Shown here: positions 52,259-62,978 of the stretch, piece after piece
Numbering within the stretch: the first letter of the stretch is position 1
Layout: the number at the start of each line of letters is the position of its first letter
Assembly (NCBI RefSeq): GCF_022138605.1
Contig: NZ_JACBFS010000002.1
Location: 310,001-374,000, forward strand
Length of the DNA stretch: 64,000 bases
From: Xanthobacter sp. NM-25
GTDB taxonomy: Bacteria > Pseudomonadota > Alphaproteobacteria > Rhizobiales > Xanthobacteraceae
Direction: 5' to 3'
The notes under the pieces: model-generated
The model's input: the letters and a program-made list of their open reading frames with translations, nothing else
Database searches by the model: none
Told to the model about the DNA's origin: nothing
Program-made: the position numbers and the translations under genes

Positions 52259-53695
52259 TCACGCCGCCTCGGCGGCCAGCTTCTTGCCCTTCTCGATGGC
52301 TTCTTCGATGTTGCCCACCATGTAGAAGGCCTGCTCGGGCAGGTAGTCGTACTTGCCTTCCACCAGGCCCTTGAAGCCCTTGATGGTGTCGGCGAGGTCG
52401 ACCAGCTTGCCGGGCGACCCGGTGAACACCTCGGCCACGTGGAACGGCTGGCTGAGGAAGCGCTCGATCTTGCGGGCGCGGGCCACGGTGAGCTTGTCCT
52501 CTTCCGAGAGCTCATCCATGCCCAGGATCGCGATGATGTCCTGGAGCGCCTTGTAGCGCTGCAGGGTCTGCTGCACCTGACGCGCGGTGTTGTAGTGCTC
52601 CTCGCCGAGGATAGCGGGGGACAGCATGCGCGAGGTGGAGTCCAGCGGATCCACCGCCGGGTAGATGCCCTTTTCCGCGATGGAGCGCGACAGCACGGTG
52701 GTCGCGTCCAGATGGGCGAAGGAGGTGGCGGGCGCCGGGTCGGTCAGATCGTCGGCCGGCACGTAGATGGCCTGCACTGAGGTGATCGAACCCTTGGTGG
52801 TGGTGGTGATGCGCTCCTGCAGGGCACCCATGTCGGTGGCCAGCGTCGGCTGATAGCCCACCGCCGAAGGAATGCGGCCCAGCAGAGCCGATACTTCCGA
52901 GCCGGCCTGGGTGAAGCGGAAGATGTTGTCCACGAAGAACAGCACGTCCTGGCCCTGGTCGCGGAAGTGCTCGGCGACGGTCAGGCCGGTGAGCGCGACG
53001 CGGGCGCGGGCGCCCGGAGGCTCGTTCATCTGGCCATACACAAGGGCGCACTTGGAGCCGACGGCCGAGCCGCCATTCTCCTTGGGGTCCTTGTTCACGT
53101 TGGACTCGATCATCTCGTGGTAAAGGTCGTTGCCCTCACGGGTGCGCTCACCCACGCCGGCGAACACGGAATAGCCGCCGTGCGCCTTCGCCACGTTGTT
53201 GATCAGCTCCATGATGAGCACGGTCTTGCCCACGCCGGCGCCGCCGAACAGGCCGACCTTGCCGCCCTTGGAATAAGGCGCCAGCAGATCCACCACCTTG
53301 ATGCCGGTGACCAGGATCTCGGCCTCGGTGGCCTGCTCCGCATAGGAGGGGGCCGGCTGATGGATGCCGCGCACCGTCTCGTAGGAGATGGGGCCCACTT
53401 CGTCCACCGGCTCGCCGATCACGTTCATGATGCGGCCCAGGGTGCCATCGCCCACCGGCACCTGAATGGGCGCGCCGGCATCGGTGACGGCCTGCCCGCG
53501 CACGAGACCCTCGGTCGCGTCCATGGCGATGCACCGCACGGTGTTCTCGCCGAGGTGCTGAGCCACTTCCAGCACCAGGCGGTTGCCGTTGTTGGTGGTC
53601 TCCAGCGCGTTGAGGATTGCCGGCAGGTGATCGTCGAACTGCACGTCGACGACGGCGCCGATGATCTGGGTGATGCGTCCGACCTTGTTCGCCAT
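52259..53695 (-). CDS. atpD: F1-ATPase beta subunit
   Basis: 478 residues. Catalytic subunit: Walker A GGAGVGKT (151-158), catalytic Glu in GVGERTREGNDLYHEM, Walker B-type ALTGLTVAEHFRD/QDVLFFVDNIFRF, and DELSEEDKLTVARARKIERF at the C-terminus. Fourth gene in atpHAGDC, starting 31 bp after atpG. Confidence 0.98.
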   Translation of the reverse strand: MANKVGRITQIIGAVVDVQFDDHLPAILNALETTNNGNRLVLEVAQHLGENTVRCIAMDATEGLVRGQAVTDAGAPIQVPVGDGTLGRIMNVIGEPVDEVGPISYETVRGIHQPAPSYAEQATEAEILVTGIKVVDLLAPYSKGGKVGLFGGAGVGKTVLIMELINNVAKAHGGYSVFAGVGERTREGNDLYHEMIESNVNKDPKENGGSAVGSKCALVYGQMNEPPGARARVALTGLTVAEHFRDQGQDVLFFVDNIFRFTQAGSEVSALLGRIPSAVGYQPTLATDMGALQERITTTTKGSITSVQAIYVPADDLTDPAPATSFAHLDATTVLSRSIAEKGIYPAVDPLDSTSRMLSPAILGEEHYNTARQVQQTLQRYKALQDIIAILGMDELSEEDKLTVARARKIERFLSQPFHVAEVFTGSPGKLVDLADTIKGFKGLVEGKYDYLPEQAFYMVGNIEEAIEKGKKLAAEAA

Positions 53696-53726
53696 TTGCG
53701 TCGTCCTTGTCTCTTCGCCCGCAGCC

Positions 53727-54602
53727 TCAGAGGGCCTCGGCGCCGGAAATGATCTCGATGAGTTCCTTCGTGATCATGGCCTGGCGGGTGCGGTTATAGG
53801 TGAGCGTCTGCTTCTTGATCATCTCGCCCGCATTGCGGGTGGCGTTGTCCATGGCGCTCATCTGCGCACCGTAGAAGGACGCCTGATTTTCGAGCAGCGC
53901 ACGGAAGATCTGAACCGCGATATTGCGCGGCAGGAGGTCCGCGAGGATCTCCTCTTCCACTGGCTCGTATTCGTAGACCGGGCCGGCTTCCGCCTCGTCC
54001 CGCTCGGGGAAGGTGGCCGGAATGATCTGCGTGGCGGTGGGCACCTGCGCGATCACGCTCTTGAAGTTCGAATAGAACAGCGTGCACACGTCGAAGGAGC
54101 CGGCATAGAGCAGGTTCAGCACCTTGGTGGCGATGTCGTTCGCCTCCTTGAAGCCGATGTTCCGCACCGACCGCAGATCCACCACCTCGATGATGCGATC
54201 GGGGTAGATGCGACGCAGCTGCTCCGCGCCCTTGCGGCCGACGCACAGGATCTTCACATCCTTGCCTTCGGCGATCAGGAGCTGGGCCTTCTCACGCGCC
54301 AGACGCACAATGGAGCTGTTGAAGGCGCCGCACAGACCGCGCTCGCCCGTGCACACCAGCAGCAGATGGGTCTGGGTCTTGCCGGTGCCGGCCAGCAGCA
54401 CCGGCGCCTGCGCATTGCCCACCAGGCCGCCTGCGAGGTTGCCCAGCACGGTTTCCATCCGCTCGGCATAAGGCCGCGCGGCTTCCGCCGCCATCTGGGC
54501 GCGACGCAGCTTCGCCGCGGCGACCATCTGCATCGCCTTGGTGATCTTCTGCGTCGCCTTCACCGAGGCGATACGGTTTCTTAGGTCCTTCAGACTCGCC
54601 AT
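53727..54602 (-). CDS. atpG: F1-ATPase gamma subunit
   Basis: 291 residues. Central stalk: N-terminal LKDLRNRIASVKATQKITKA, GLCGAFNSSIVRLA, and C-terminal AMDNATRNAGEMIKKQTLTY, ITKELIEIISGAEAL. It couples rotation of Fo to catalysis. 39 bp after atpA. Confidence 0.98.
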   Translation of the reverse strand: MASLKDLRNRIASVKATQKITKAMQMVAAAKLRRAQMAAEAARPYAERMETVLGNLAGGLVGNAQAPVLLAGTGKTQTHLLLVCTGERGLCGAFNSSIVRLAREKAQLLIAEGKDVKILCVGRKGAEQLRRIYPDRIIEVVDLRSVRNIGFKEANDIATKVLNLLYAGSFDVCTLFYSNFKSVIAQVPTATQIIPATFPERDEAEAGPVYEYEPVEEEILADLLPRNIAVQIFRALLENQASFYGAQMSAMDNATRNAGEMIKKQTLTYNRTRQAMITKELIEIISGAEAL

Positions 54603-54641
54603 CGCGCCCGTCCGTCAGGTTCGAGGAACGACCAACGCCGC

Positions 54642-56173
<1,532 letters not shown>

Positions 56174-56174
<1 letters not shown>

Positions 56175-56728
56175 CAGCGGACCTCTTTCATCGCATGCCG
56201 GATAGAGTTGAGTTTGGTCTTGAGCGACGCGTCGACCATGCGGGAGCCGAGCTTCACGATGAGACCACCGAGGATGGACGGGTCGACCGTCACATCGAGA
56301 TTCACGTCCTTGCCGGTATTCTGGGCCAGGGTCTCCTTCAGCGTGGCGAGATGCTCGTCGCTGAGGGCGGACGCCACGGTCACCTGCGCCGTCACTTCGC
56401 CGCGCTTGGCGGCGACGAGGGCGGCAAAGTCCGCGATCATACCGGGGAGTGCGAACAGGCGGCGGTTCTTCGCCACCAGCCGCACGAAATTCGCGGCAAG
56501 GCCGGAAATCTCGGCCTTATCCAAAACTGCAGAAATCGCGGACAGCTGTTCGTCAGCGGTGAAGACAGGACTCTTCACCAGCCGCGCCAGATCCGCGCTC
56601 TCGGCGATGAGGGCCGACAGGCGATCGAGATCCGCTTTCACGGAATCAATGGCGCCGGCTTCATCCGCCAGTTCGAACAGCGCAGTCGCGTAGCGCCCCG
56701 CCATGCCTGACACGATCGTATCCGCCAC
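56174..56728 (-). CDS. atpH: F1-ATPase delta subunit
   Basis: 184 residues. Peripheral stalk subunit: GMAGRYATALFELADEAG, FVRLVAKNRRLFALPGMI, and the end VDPSILGGLIVKLGSRMVDAS with LNSIRHAMKEV. I start at GTG 56728 (VADTIVSG) with AGAGAGG just upstream; homologues start MAETIVSG. First gene in the operon. F0 genes (atpIBEF) are not in the window, as usual in alphaproteobacteria. Confidence 0.93.
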
Positions 56729-57209
56729 CCGCACCTCTCTCGGATTTGCAGCCCGCCCCGCACCATTTGCGAAGCCAAGACCCAAACCCTTGATCTGTTG
56801 GGAATATTCTAGTGCGACCTCGCCAGCGGGCGAAACCCCACCCTCGAAATCCCGGGTTGCCTAACACAGGCCGATCAAGGCGGCAACATGACCGAAGGAT
56901 GGCACCTAGGCCGCATTGCCGCACCGGGAGGTGCCGGGGCCCGCCCGGCATCGGCGACCGCGTTGCAAAATGCGACGCCGACGCAGGCCCGCCCGACCCT
57001 GATCCAACCCGGCCAAGCCCCGGGAAAGCCGCATGATTGCTGGAGGCAGGCCGGCGGAACCGCCATTCCGCCTTGCTGCGACGCAGGGGAAGGCGCCTCT
57101 TCTCCTGCCCGAAAACTGCGCAATACCGGATATGACAGCGCCCCCGCTGAAAGATTAAGCGGGGGCGCTGACCTGCATGAATTTTCGGCAGAGAAACCGG
57201 GGATAACCC
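56729..57209. other. 481-bp region between atpH and ctpA
   Basis: No credible gene. For the minus-strand atp operon a TAGAAT -10-like element sits at 56806-56811 (read on the minus strand), with a weak TTTCGC -35 eighteen bases upstream; low confidence. An AT-poor stretch follows. Near the ctpA end is a strong hairpin (listed separately). Confidence 0.5.
57137..57169 (-). terminator. perfect 12-bp hairpin after ctpA, probable terminator
   Basis: AGCGCCCCCGCT and AGCGGGGGCGCT pair perfectly around a 9-base loop, 41 bp past the ctpA stop. There is no T-run on either side, so factor-independent termination is uncertain; it may be a stability structure. Confidence 0.55.
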
Positions 57210-58556
57210 TCAGTTGGCCTGCGTCGTCTTGCTGGGGGTGGCGGGGAAGGCGGCGTTCTTCACGGTGCCTTCCATCAGCTCCACCGCCAGCTTGAGCTGG
57301 GTGTCGTCCTTCGGGTCCGGCGGCACGTAGGACGGCGATCCGGACTGCTCGTCGGTGCCGTTCTTCAGATGCCCCTTCAGCGAGGCCTCGCCCCGGGTGG
57401 CATCGGCGGTGGCGCCGATCTTGGCCTTCATCTCGTCGGGCATGTCCTGCACGAGCACGATGTCCGGGTCGATGCCCTTGGCCTGAATGGAGCGGCCGGA
57501 GGGGGTGTAATAGCGCGCCGTGGTCAGCCGCAGGGCGCCGTTCTGCCCCAGGGGAATGATGGTCTGCACCGACCCCTTGCCGAACGAGCGCGAGCCCAGC
57601 ACCGTGGCCCGCTTCTGATCCTGCAGCGCACCGGCGACGATCTCCGACGCCGAGGCCGAGCCGCCATTGACCAGCACAATCACCGGCTTGCCCTTGGCGA
57701 GGTCACCGGCGCGGGCGTTGAAGCGCTGCGTCTCCTCCGGGTTGCGGCCGCGGGTGGAAACGATCTCGCCCCGGTCGAGGAACGCATCGGACACGGCAAT
57801 CGCCTGATCCAGCAGACCGCCGGGATTGTTCCGCAGATCGATGATGTAGCCCTTGAGCTTATCCGGACCGATCTCGGCGGTGAGGTCGTCGATGGCCTTC
57901 TTCAGGCTGTCATAGGTCTGCTCGTTGAAGGAGTTGATTCGGATGTAGGCGATGTCGCCGCCTTCCACCCGCGAGCGCACCACCTTGATCTTGATGGTGT
58001 CGCGCACGACCTTCACGTCGATGGGCTTGTCGGCGCCCTTGCGCACCAGGGTGAGGGTGATGGGCGTGCCCACGGCGCCGCGCATCTTGTCCACCGCTTC
58101 GTTCAGGGTCATGCCCTGAACCTGGTCGCCGTTGAGCTTGGTGATGAGGTCGCCGGCCAGCACGCCGGCCTTGGCGGCGGGGGTGTCCTCCATGGGAGCC
58201 ACCACCTTCACCAGGCCGTCCTCCATGGTCACCTCGATGCCGAGGCCGCCGAACTCGCCCTTGGTCTGCACCTGCATGTCGCGGTGATTCTTCGCGTCCA
58301 TGTAGGAGGAATGGGGATCAAGCGACTGCAGCATGCCGTTGATGGCCGACTCGATCAGCTTCGAATCCTCGGGCTTCTCGACATAGTCGGAGCGCACACG
58401 CTCGAACACGTCTCCGAAGAGATTGAGCTGGCGATAGGTGTCCGAAGCCGCCGCCTCGGCCGCCGTGCCGATGAGCAGCATGCGCGGCTGCACAGCGGCC
58501 ACCGCCACCAGGGCGCCCGCGGCCACGCCGACGAGAAAAAGTGATGTCCGACGCAT
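57210..58556 (-). CDS. ctpA: carboxy-terminal processing protease (S41)
   Basis: 448 residues. Signal/anchor (TSLFLVGVAAGALVAVAAV) then PDZ (about 95-180, with GGLGIEVTMEDGLVKVVAP) and the S41 domain. Serine-lysine dyad S302 in GGSASASEI and K327 in SFGKGSV, 25 residues apart as in Prc. Periplasmic processing or degradation of envelope proteins. ATG overlaps the stop of the EnvC-like gene (TAATG), the conserved envC-ctpA pair. Confidence 0.95.
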   Translation of the reverse strand: MRRTSLFLVGVAAGALVAVAAVQPRMLLIGTAAEAAASDTYRQLNLFGDVFERVRSDYVEKPEDSKLIESAINGMLQSLDPHSSYMDAKNHRDMQVQTKGEFGGLGIEVTMEDGLVKVVAPMEDTPAAKAGVLAGDLITKLNGDQVQGMTLNEAVDKMRGAVGTPITLTLVRKGADKPIDVKVVRDTIKIKVVRSRVEGGDIAYIRINSFNEQTYDSLKKAIDDLTAEIGPDKLKGYIIDLRNNPGGLLDQAIAVSDAFLDRGEIVSTRGRNPEETQRFNARAGDLAKGKPVIVLVNGGSASASEIVAGALQDQKRATVLGSRSFGKGSVQTIIPLGQNGALRLTTARYYTPSGRSIQAKGIDPDIVLVQDMPDEMKAKIGATADATRGEASLKGHLKNGTDEQSGSPSYVPPDPKDDTQLKLAVELMEGTVKNAAFPATPSKTTQAN

Positions 58557-59950
58557 TATCCGCGCACCTTCCGACTGTCCGTTGCCGCCCACCAGGGGGC
58601 GGGATCGATGGAGACTCCGTCCTTGCGGAACTCAACATACAATTGGGGCTGTCCCGAGGCTGTGCCAAGAGGCGAACCACGGGACAAACCGGGCGACGCC
58701 GGCGCACTGCCTTCAAGCCCGCGCGAGCTGCCGGCCAGCCGGGGCAAGCCCCCCATCACCGCCACCGGCTCGCCCGCCAGCACGAACTGGCCGAGGTCCA
58801 CGGTGATCTTCTCCATCCCCGCCATCAAGATATGGTATCCGCCGCCGGCGTTGATGATCAAGAGTTGGCCATAGCTGCGAAACGGCCCCGCATAGACGAC
58901 CCAGCCATCGGCCGGCGCGCTCACCGGCGCGCCCGCGCGGGTGGCGATGGTCAGCCCCTTGGTGCTGCCGCCCACGTCGTCGCCCACGCCGAATCCGCGC
59001 AGTGGCACCCCCGCCACCGGAAGCGGCAGCAAGCCCTTGGCCTGGTCGAACGCCACCGCCGGCGCGATGCGGGCGGGGTTCTTGAGGGCCTCCAGATCCG
59101 GCTTGGCCGCGGCCTGCGCGGCGCTGGCGGCGCCGGCCGCATCGGCGGCACGGGCCGCCGGGCCCACTTCGGTCTCCAGACGGGTCACGAGATCGTGCAC
59201 ATCGCCGCTGCTCTTGGCCACCTGGTCAGCCTCGGCCTTCTCCGCCGGGGCCAGCGGCTGCTCTTCCGCGCGCCGCCGCTGGCGCTCGCCCACCAAAGCG
59301 GACAGCCGCTTCTGATCCTGATCCAGCGCCGGCCGCAGCTGGCCGAGCCGCGTGCGCGCATCGTTCAGCTCACCACGCACCCGCACCAGTTCCGACAGGT
59401 CGGCGGCCAGGGTCTCCGCCTCCACCCTGAGCTCAGGCAGAAGAGCACCCAACAGAATGGCCGAGCGAACCGCGTCGAGCGCGTCATCCGGGCGCATCAG
59501 CAGCGCCGGCGGCGGCTCCCGCCCCATGCGCAGCAGCGCCGCCAGAACCTCCGCCAGCACATCCCGCCGCTTGGCGAGGGAGCTGGTGAGCTCGACCGCG
59601 CTGCGGTCCAAGTCGCCGATCCGAGCCTCGACGTCGATCAGCTGCTGTTCCACCGCCCGTGATCGCCCTGCGGTCTCCACCAGCAGCGCGTTGAGCTTCG
59701 CGCGATCCCCCTTGGCCGCCTCCAACTCCGCAGCGAGCTTTTTCTGGAAGGCTTCCGCCCCGCTCACGTCGGCCTTCAGCGCCTCGGTATCGAGCCCCGG
59801 ATTGGCACCCTGGCGCACCGGCGAGGCCGGCGGCAGCGGCGCGGGCTTTCCGCCACCCCCGGCGCCGTTCGGCTGCGCATGCGCCGACACGGCCGCGCCG
59901 GACAGACCGAGCAGCAGGGCGCACAGGAGCAGGCCGGATCGCAGCATCAT
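58556..59950 (-). CDS. EnvC-like murein hydrolase activator with degenerate M23 domain
   Basis: 464 residues. Signal peptide (LRSGLLLCALLLGLSGAAVSAHA) then a long coiled coil (about 55-245) with heptad Ala/Leu, and a C-terminal LytM/M23 domain from FGVGDDVGGSTKGLTIATRA. The zinc ligands are missing: GGGYHILMAG where M23 peptidases have H..., and QLYVEFRKDG in place of the H-X-H motif. It should act by activating amidases rather than cleaving, as E. coli EnvC. It precedes ctpA. Confidence 0.9.
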   Translation of the reverse strand: MMLRSGLLLCALLLGLSGAAVSAHAQPNGAGGGGKPAPLPPASPVRQGANPGLDTEALKADVSGAEAFQKKLAAELEAAKGDRAKLNALLVETAGRSRAVEQQLIDVEARIGDLDRSAVELTSSLAKRRDVLAEVLAALLRMGREPPPALLMRPDDALDAVRSAILLGALLPELRVEAETLAADLSELVRVRGELNDARTRLGQLRPALDQDQKRLSALVGERQRRRAEEQPLAPAEKAEADQVAKSSGDVHDLVTRLETEVGPAARAADAAGAASAAQAAAKPDLEALKNPARIAPAVAFDQAKGLLPLPVAGVPLRGFGVGDDVGGSTKGLTIATRAGAPVSAPADGWVVYAGPFRSYGQLLIINAGGGYHILMAGMEKITVDLGQFVLAGEPVAVMGGLPRLAGSSRGLEGSAPASPGLSRGSPLGTASGQPQLYVEFRKDGVSIDPAPWWAATDSRKVRG

Positions 59951-60019
59951 GAACCAAGGCTTAAGGCGCCGGAGTTGAAGAGATGTAAAGGTTTGCCTTC
60001 AACCCGGCATTTTCCACGC

Positions 60020-60053
60020 CCCCGCGTGGCCCCGCGCGCGGGGCCACGCGGGG
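60020..60053. repeat. 34-bp perfect palindrome
   Basis: Two 17-bp arms with no spacer, the left one CCCCGCGTGGCCCCGCG, form a perfect palindrome in the 151 bp between the oligoendopeptidase and EnvC-like genes, both on the minus strand. No T-run follows. It may be a REP-like element or a terminator. Confidence 0.85.
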
Positions 60054-60101
60054 TTTGCAAGTGGCAGCGCGGGCCCGGCGGCGCGGGCCGGGCCATTCGG
60101 C

Positions 60102-61973
60102 TCACGCGGTGGCTTCCATGCCCTCCAGCTCGGTGATCATGCCGTCGATGAGCGTCAGGCCGGTCTGCCAGAAGGCCGGGTTGCGGGCATCGAGGCCGAA
60201 CGGCGCCAGCAGCTCGGAATGGTGCTTGGTGCCGCCGGCGGAGAGCATCTCCAGATAGCGCTCGGCGAACCCGGCCTGCGCGTTCTCGTAGACCGCATAG
60301 AGCGAGTTCACCAGGCAATCGCCGAACGAGTAGGCGTACACATAGAAGGGCGAATGGATGAAGTGGGGGATATAGGCCCAGAAGGTCTCATAGCCCGCGC
60401 CCAGATTGATGCCCGGGCCGAGGCTTTCGGTCTGCACCTTCATCCAAAGCTCGCCGATCACCTCGGAGGTGAGCTCGCCCTTGCGCCGCTCGGTATGGAC
60501 CAGGCGCTCGAACGTATAGAAGGCCGTCTGGCGCACCACCGTGTTGATCATGTCCTCCACCTTCTGGGCGAGCATGATCTTGCGGGCCTCGGGAGTCTCG
60601 GCCTGGGCCAGCAGCCGGCGGAAGGTGAGCATCTCGCCGAACACCGAGGCGGTTTCCGCCAGGGTCAACGGGGTCGGCGCCATCAGCGCGCCCTGGCGGG
60701 CGGCCAGCACCTGGTGCACGCCGTGCCCCAGCTCATGGGCCAGCGTCATCACGTCCCGCGGCTTGCCCTGATAGTTGAGCAGCACGAACGGATGGGCCGA
60801 GGGCACCGTGGGGTGGGCGAAAGCGCCCGGCGACTTGCCGGGACGGGTGGGCGCGTCGATCCAGGACTTGTCGAAAAAGGTGCCGGCGATCTCCGCCATC
60901 TTCGGCGAGAAGGCACCATAGGCGGAGAGCACCGTGTCGCGGGCCTCGGACCAGCCGATGTCGCGACTTTCCACCTTGGGCAGCGGCGCGTTGCGGTCCC
61001 AGAACTCCAGCCGGTCCTTGCCGAACCACCGCGCCTTCAAGGCGTAATAGCGGTGCGACAGGCGCGGATAGGCGGCGCGGATGGCCTCCACCATGGCATC
61101 CACCACTTCCTGCTCCACCCGGTTGGCCAGGTGGCGGGACGAGGCGACATCGGGGAAGCCACGCCAGCGGTCGGAGATCTCCTTGTCCTTGGCCAGGGTG
61201 TTGGTGATGAGGGTGAACAGGCGGATGTTCTTGCCCAGCGTCTCGGCGATGGCCTGGCCGGCGGCCTGGCGCACCTCGCCCTTGGAATCCTGCATCAGGT
61301 TCAAGGTGGGCTCGATGGCGAGCTCCTGGCCGTTCACCTGGAAGCGGAGCGAGGCGATGGTCTCGTCGAACAGCCGGCTCCAGGCGGAGCGGGCGGGGGT
61401 CGACTTCTCGTGGAACAATTGCTCGATCTTGTCATCGAGCTGGTAGGGCTTGTCCTTGCGCAGATCCTCGATCCACGGCCGGTAGTGGGCGAGCGCCGGC
61501 ACCGCCATGGCCGCTTCCAGCGCCTTGTCGTCCAGCCGGTTCAGCTCCAGCGTGAAGAACAGCAGGTGGGTGGAAGCATCGGTGAGCCGCTCCTGGATAT
61601 CGCCATAGAATTTGGCGCGGGCCGGATCGGAGGTATCGCCGGCATAGACGAGGCTGCCATAGGAGGCGATGCGGCCAATGAGGTCGTCCATCTCCTCATA
61701 GCGCCGCACCGCGGCGGCCAGCGCCGCGCCGGCTTCCTTGTCTGCCAGCAGCGTGGCGAGCTTGCCTTTGTAGGCGGTCTCGAAATCCTTCGCTTCCAGA
61801 TCGGCGCGCAGAAGGTCAGCCTCCAGCTCCGGCGAATCCATGGCCGGGTAGAGGTCTGTCAGATTCCACTCGGGCAGGGCCTCGGCAGAAGCGACGGCGG
61901 CCGCGCCACGGGTCGCCGCGTGCGCCGCGGTGGCGGATGCGGGCTGATAGGCGGGGCGACGAAAAAAGAACAT
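60102..61973 (-). CDS. pepF: oligoendopeptidase F (M3B metallopeptidase)
   Basis: 623 residues. Zinc site HELGHG at 413-418, with the third ligand Glu about 25 residues later (AETASVFGE), then GYETFWAYIPHFIHSPFYVYAYSFG, which is typical of M3 oligopeptidases. N-terminal M3 helical domain from EWNLTDLYPAMDS. It degrades peptides of about 7-17 residues. Start MFFFRRPAYQPASA has GGAGG upstream; frame is open 23 codons further. Confidence 0.95.
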   Translation of the reverse strand: MFFFRRPAYQPASATAAHAATRGAAAVASAEALPEWNLTDLYPAMDSPELEADLLRADLEAKDFETAYKGKLATLLADKEAGAALAAAVRRYEEMDDLIGRIASYGSLVYAGDTSDPARAKFYGDIQERLTDASTHLLFFTLELNRLDDKALEAAMAVPALAHYRPWIEDLRKDKPYQLDDKIEQLFHEKSTPARSAWSRLFDETIASLRFQVNGQELAIEPTLNLMQDSKGEVRQAAGQAIAETLGKNIRLFTLITNTLAKDKEISDRWRGFPDVASSRHLANRVEQEVVDAMVEAIRAAYPRLSHRYYALKARWFGKDRLEFWDRNAPLPKVESRDIGWSEARDTVLSAYGAFSPKMAEIAGTFFDKSWIDAPTRPGKSPGAFAHPTVPSAHPFVLLNYQGKPRDVMTLAHELGHGVHQVLAARQGALMAPTPLTLAETASVFGEMLTFRRLLAQAETPEARKIMLAQKVEDMINTVVRQTAFYTFERLVHTERRKGELTSEVIGELWMKVQTESLGPGINLGAGYETFWAYIPHFIHSPFYVYAYSFGDCLVNSLYAVYENAQAGFAERYLEMLSAGGTKHHSELLAPFGLDARNPAFWQTGLTLIDGMITELEGMEATA

Positions 61974-62160
61974 GCAACCTCCGGCAATCGGAACGGAGCC
62001 TCGTTGGGCGTCCTCATAGCTCGCCGGCCACGATCGCCTCAATGCCCCCGGCCCGCAAGCCCGCCGGCGCCGGGTCGACCGCGCACACGAATGCGTGACG
62101 CTCAGACTTGGTTAATCATCAGCGCCCAAGCTGGACCGGTTCGCACCACGCCGGAATCCC

Positions 62161-62880
62161 ATGAAACCCTTGCTGTTGCTGGTTGAAGACGATGCGCTCG
62201 AAGCGTGCCGCCTCGAATCGGTGGTCACCCAACTGGGGTATGACTGCATCCACGCCTGTGATGGCGACGCCGCTCTGGCGCAGCTCGCGCGCACCCGGTT
62301 CGACGTGGTGCTGCTCGATCTGGTGCTGCCGGAACTCGATGGCATGGGCGTGCTCGGCGCCATGAAGGCCCGCGGCCTGACCGCGCCGGTGGTGATCGCC
62401 GTGCGCGCCGAGGGCATCGACGCCGCCCAATCCGCCCTGCGCGCCGGGGCCCGCGATTTCGTGGTGAAGCCGGCCGGCGCCTTGCGCCTGCAGGTGGCGC
62501 TGGCCAATGCGGCGGCCCTGGGCCGGGCGGAAGCGGCGCTGGCCGCCCGCGACAACATCATTCCCCTGGCCCCCCGCCTCGCCGCGGCGCCCGCCACCGG
62601 CGCGGCATGGGACGCGGCCGCCGCGGACCCCGCCGATGCGGATCCGCGCTGGACCGACGCCAGCGGCCACGTGCGCCCCCTGGAGGCGCTGGAGGAAGCG
62701 GCCATCCGCCTCGCCTGCAGCCGCTATGGCGGACGGCTCACCGAAGTGGCGCGCCGGCTCGGCATCGGCCGCTCCACCCTCTATCGCAAGCTGGCCCGGC
62801 TCGGCGACCTCGCCATCGACGACGACCTTTCGTTGGCCCCAGCGGAACGCGCCACGCCACAATTTGTTGCTGCAGAGTGA
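62161..62880 (+). CDS. two-domain response regulator, receiver plus Fis-type helix-turn-helix, no AAA+ domain
   Basis: 239 residues. Receiver: acidic pocket E9-D10-D11, phosphoacceptor D53 in VVLLDLVLP, K103 in VVKPAG. The usual switch Thr/Ser is V81 (in VVIAVRAEG). After a Pro/Ala linker (115-180) a Fis-type HTH lies at LEEAAIRLACSRYGGRLTEV then ARRLGIGRSTLYRKLARLG. It lacks the sigma-54 AAA+ domain of NtrC proteins and resembles ActR/PrrA-type regulators in architecture, but is longer. No kinase adjacent. Confidence 0.87.
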   Translation: MKPLLLLVEDDALEACRLESVVTQLGYDCIHACDGDAALAQLARTRFDVVLLDLVLPELDGMGVLGAMKARGLTAPVVIAVRAEGIDAAQSALRAGARDFVVKPAGALRLQVALANAAALGRAEAALAARDNIIPLAPRLAAAPATGAAWDAAAADPADADPRWTDASGHVRPLEALEEAAIRLACSRYGGRLTEVARRLGIGRSTLYRKLARLGDLAIDDDLSLAPAERATPQFVAAE

Positions 62881-62978
62881 CAATGGCCGACAAAGCCCGG
62901 CCCTGCTCGCGCTTGTGAATTGATCCGCGCGCACAGGGACGGCACCACACCAGACGGGGACGAGATCAGGAGAGGACC

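Noticed and set aside
58556..59950. Active M23 peptidase
   Set aside because: The zinc-ligand positions are not histidines, so it is treated as an EnvC-type activator.
60219..62186. Plus-strand frame of 655 codons opposite oligoendopeptidase F
   Set aside because: Antisense shadow; the minus-strand product has complete M3 motifs and the plus frame is Arg/Gly/His-rich without domains.
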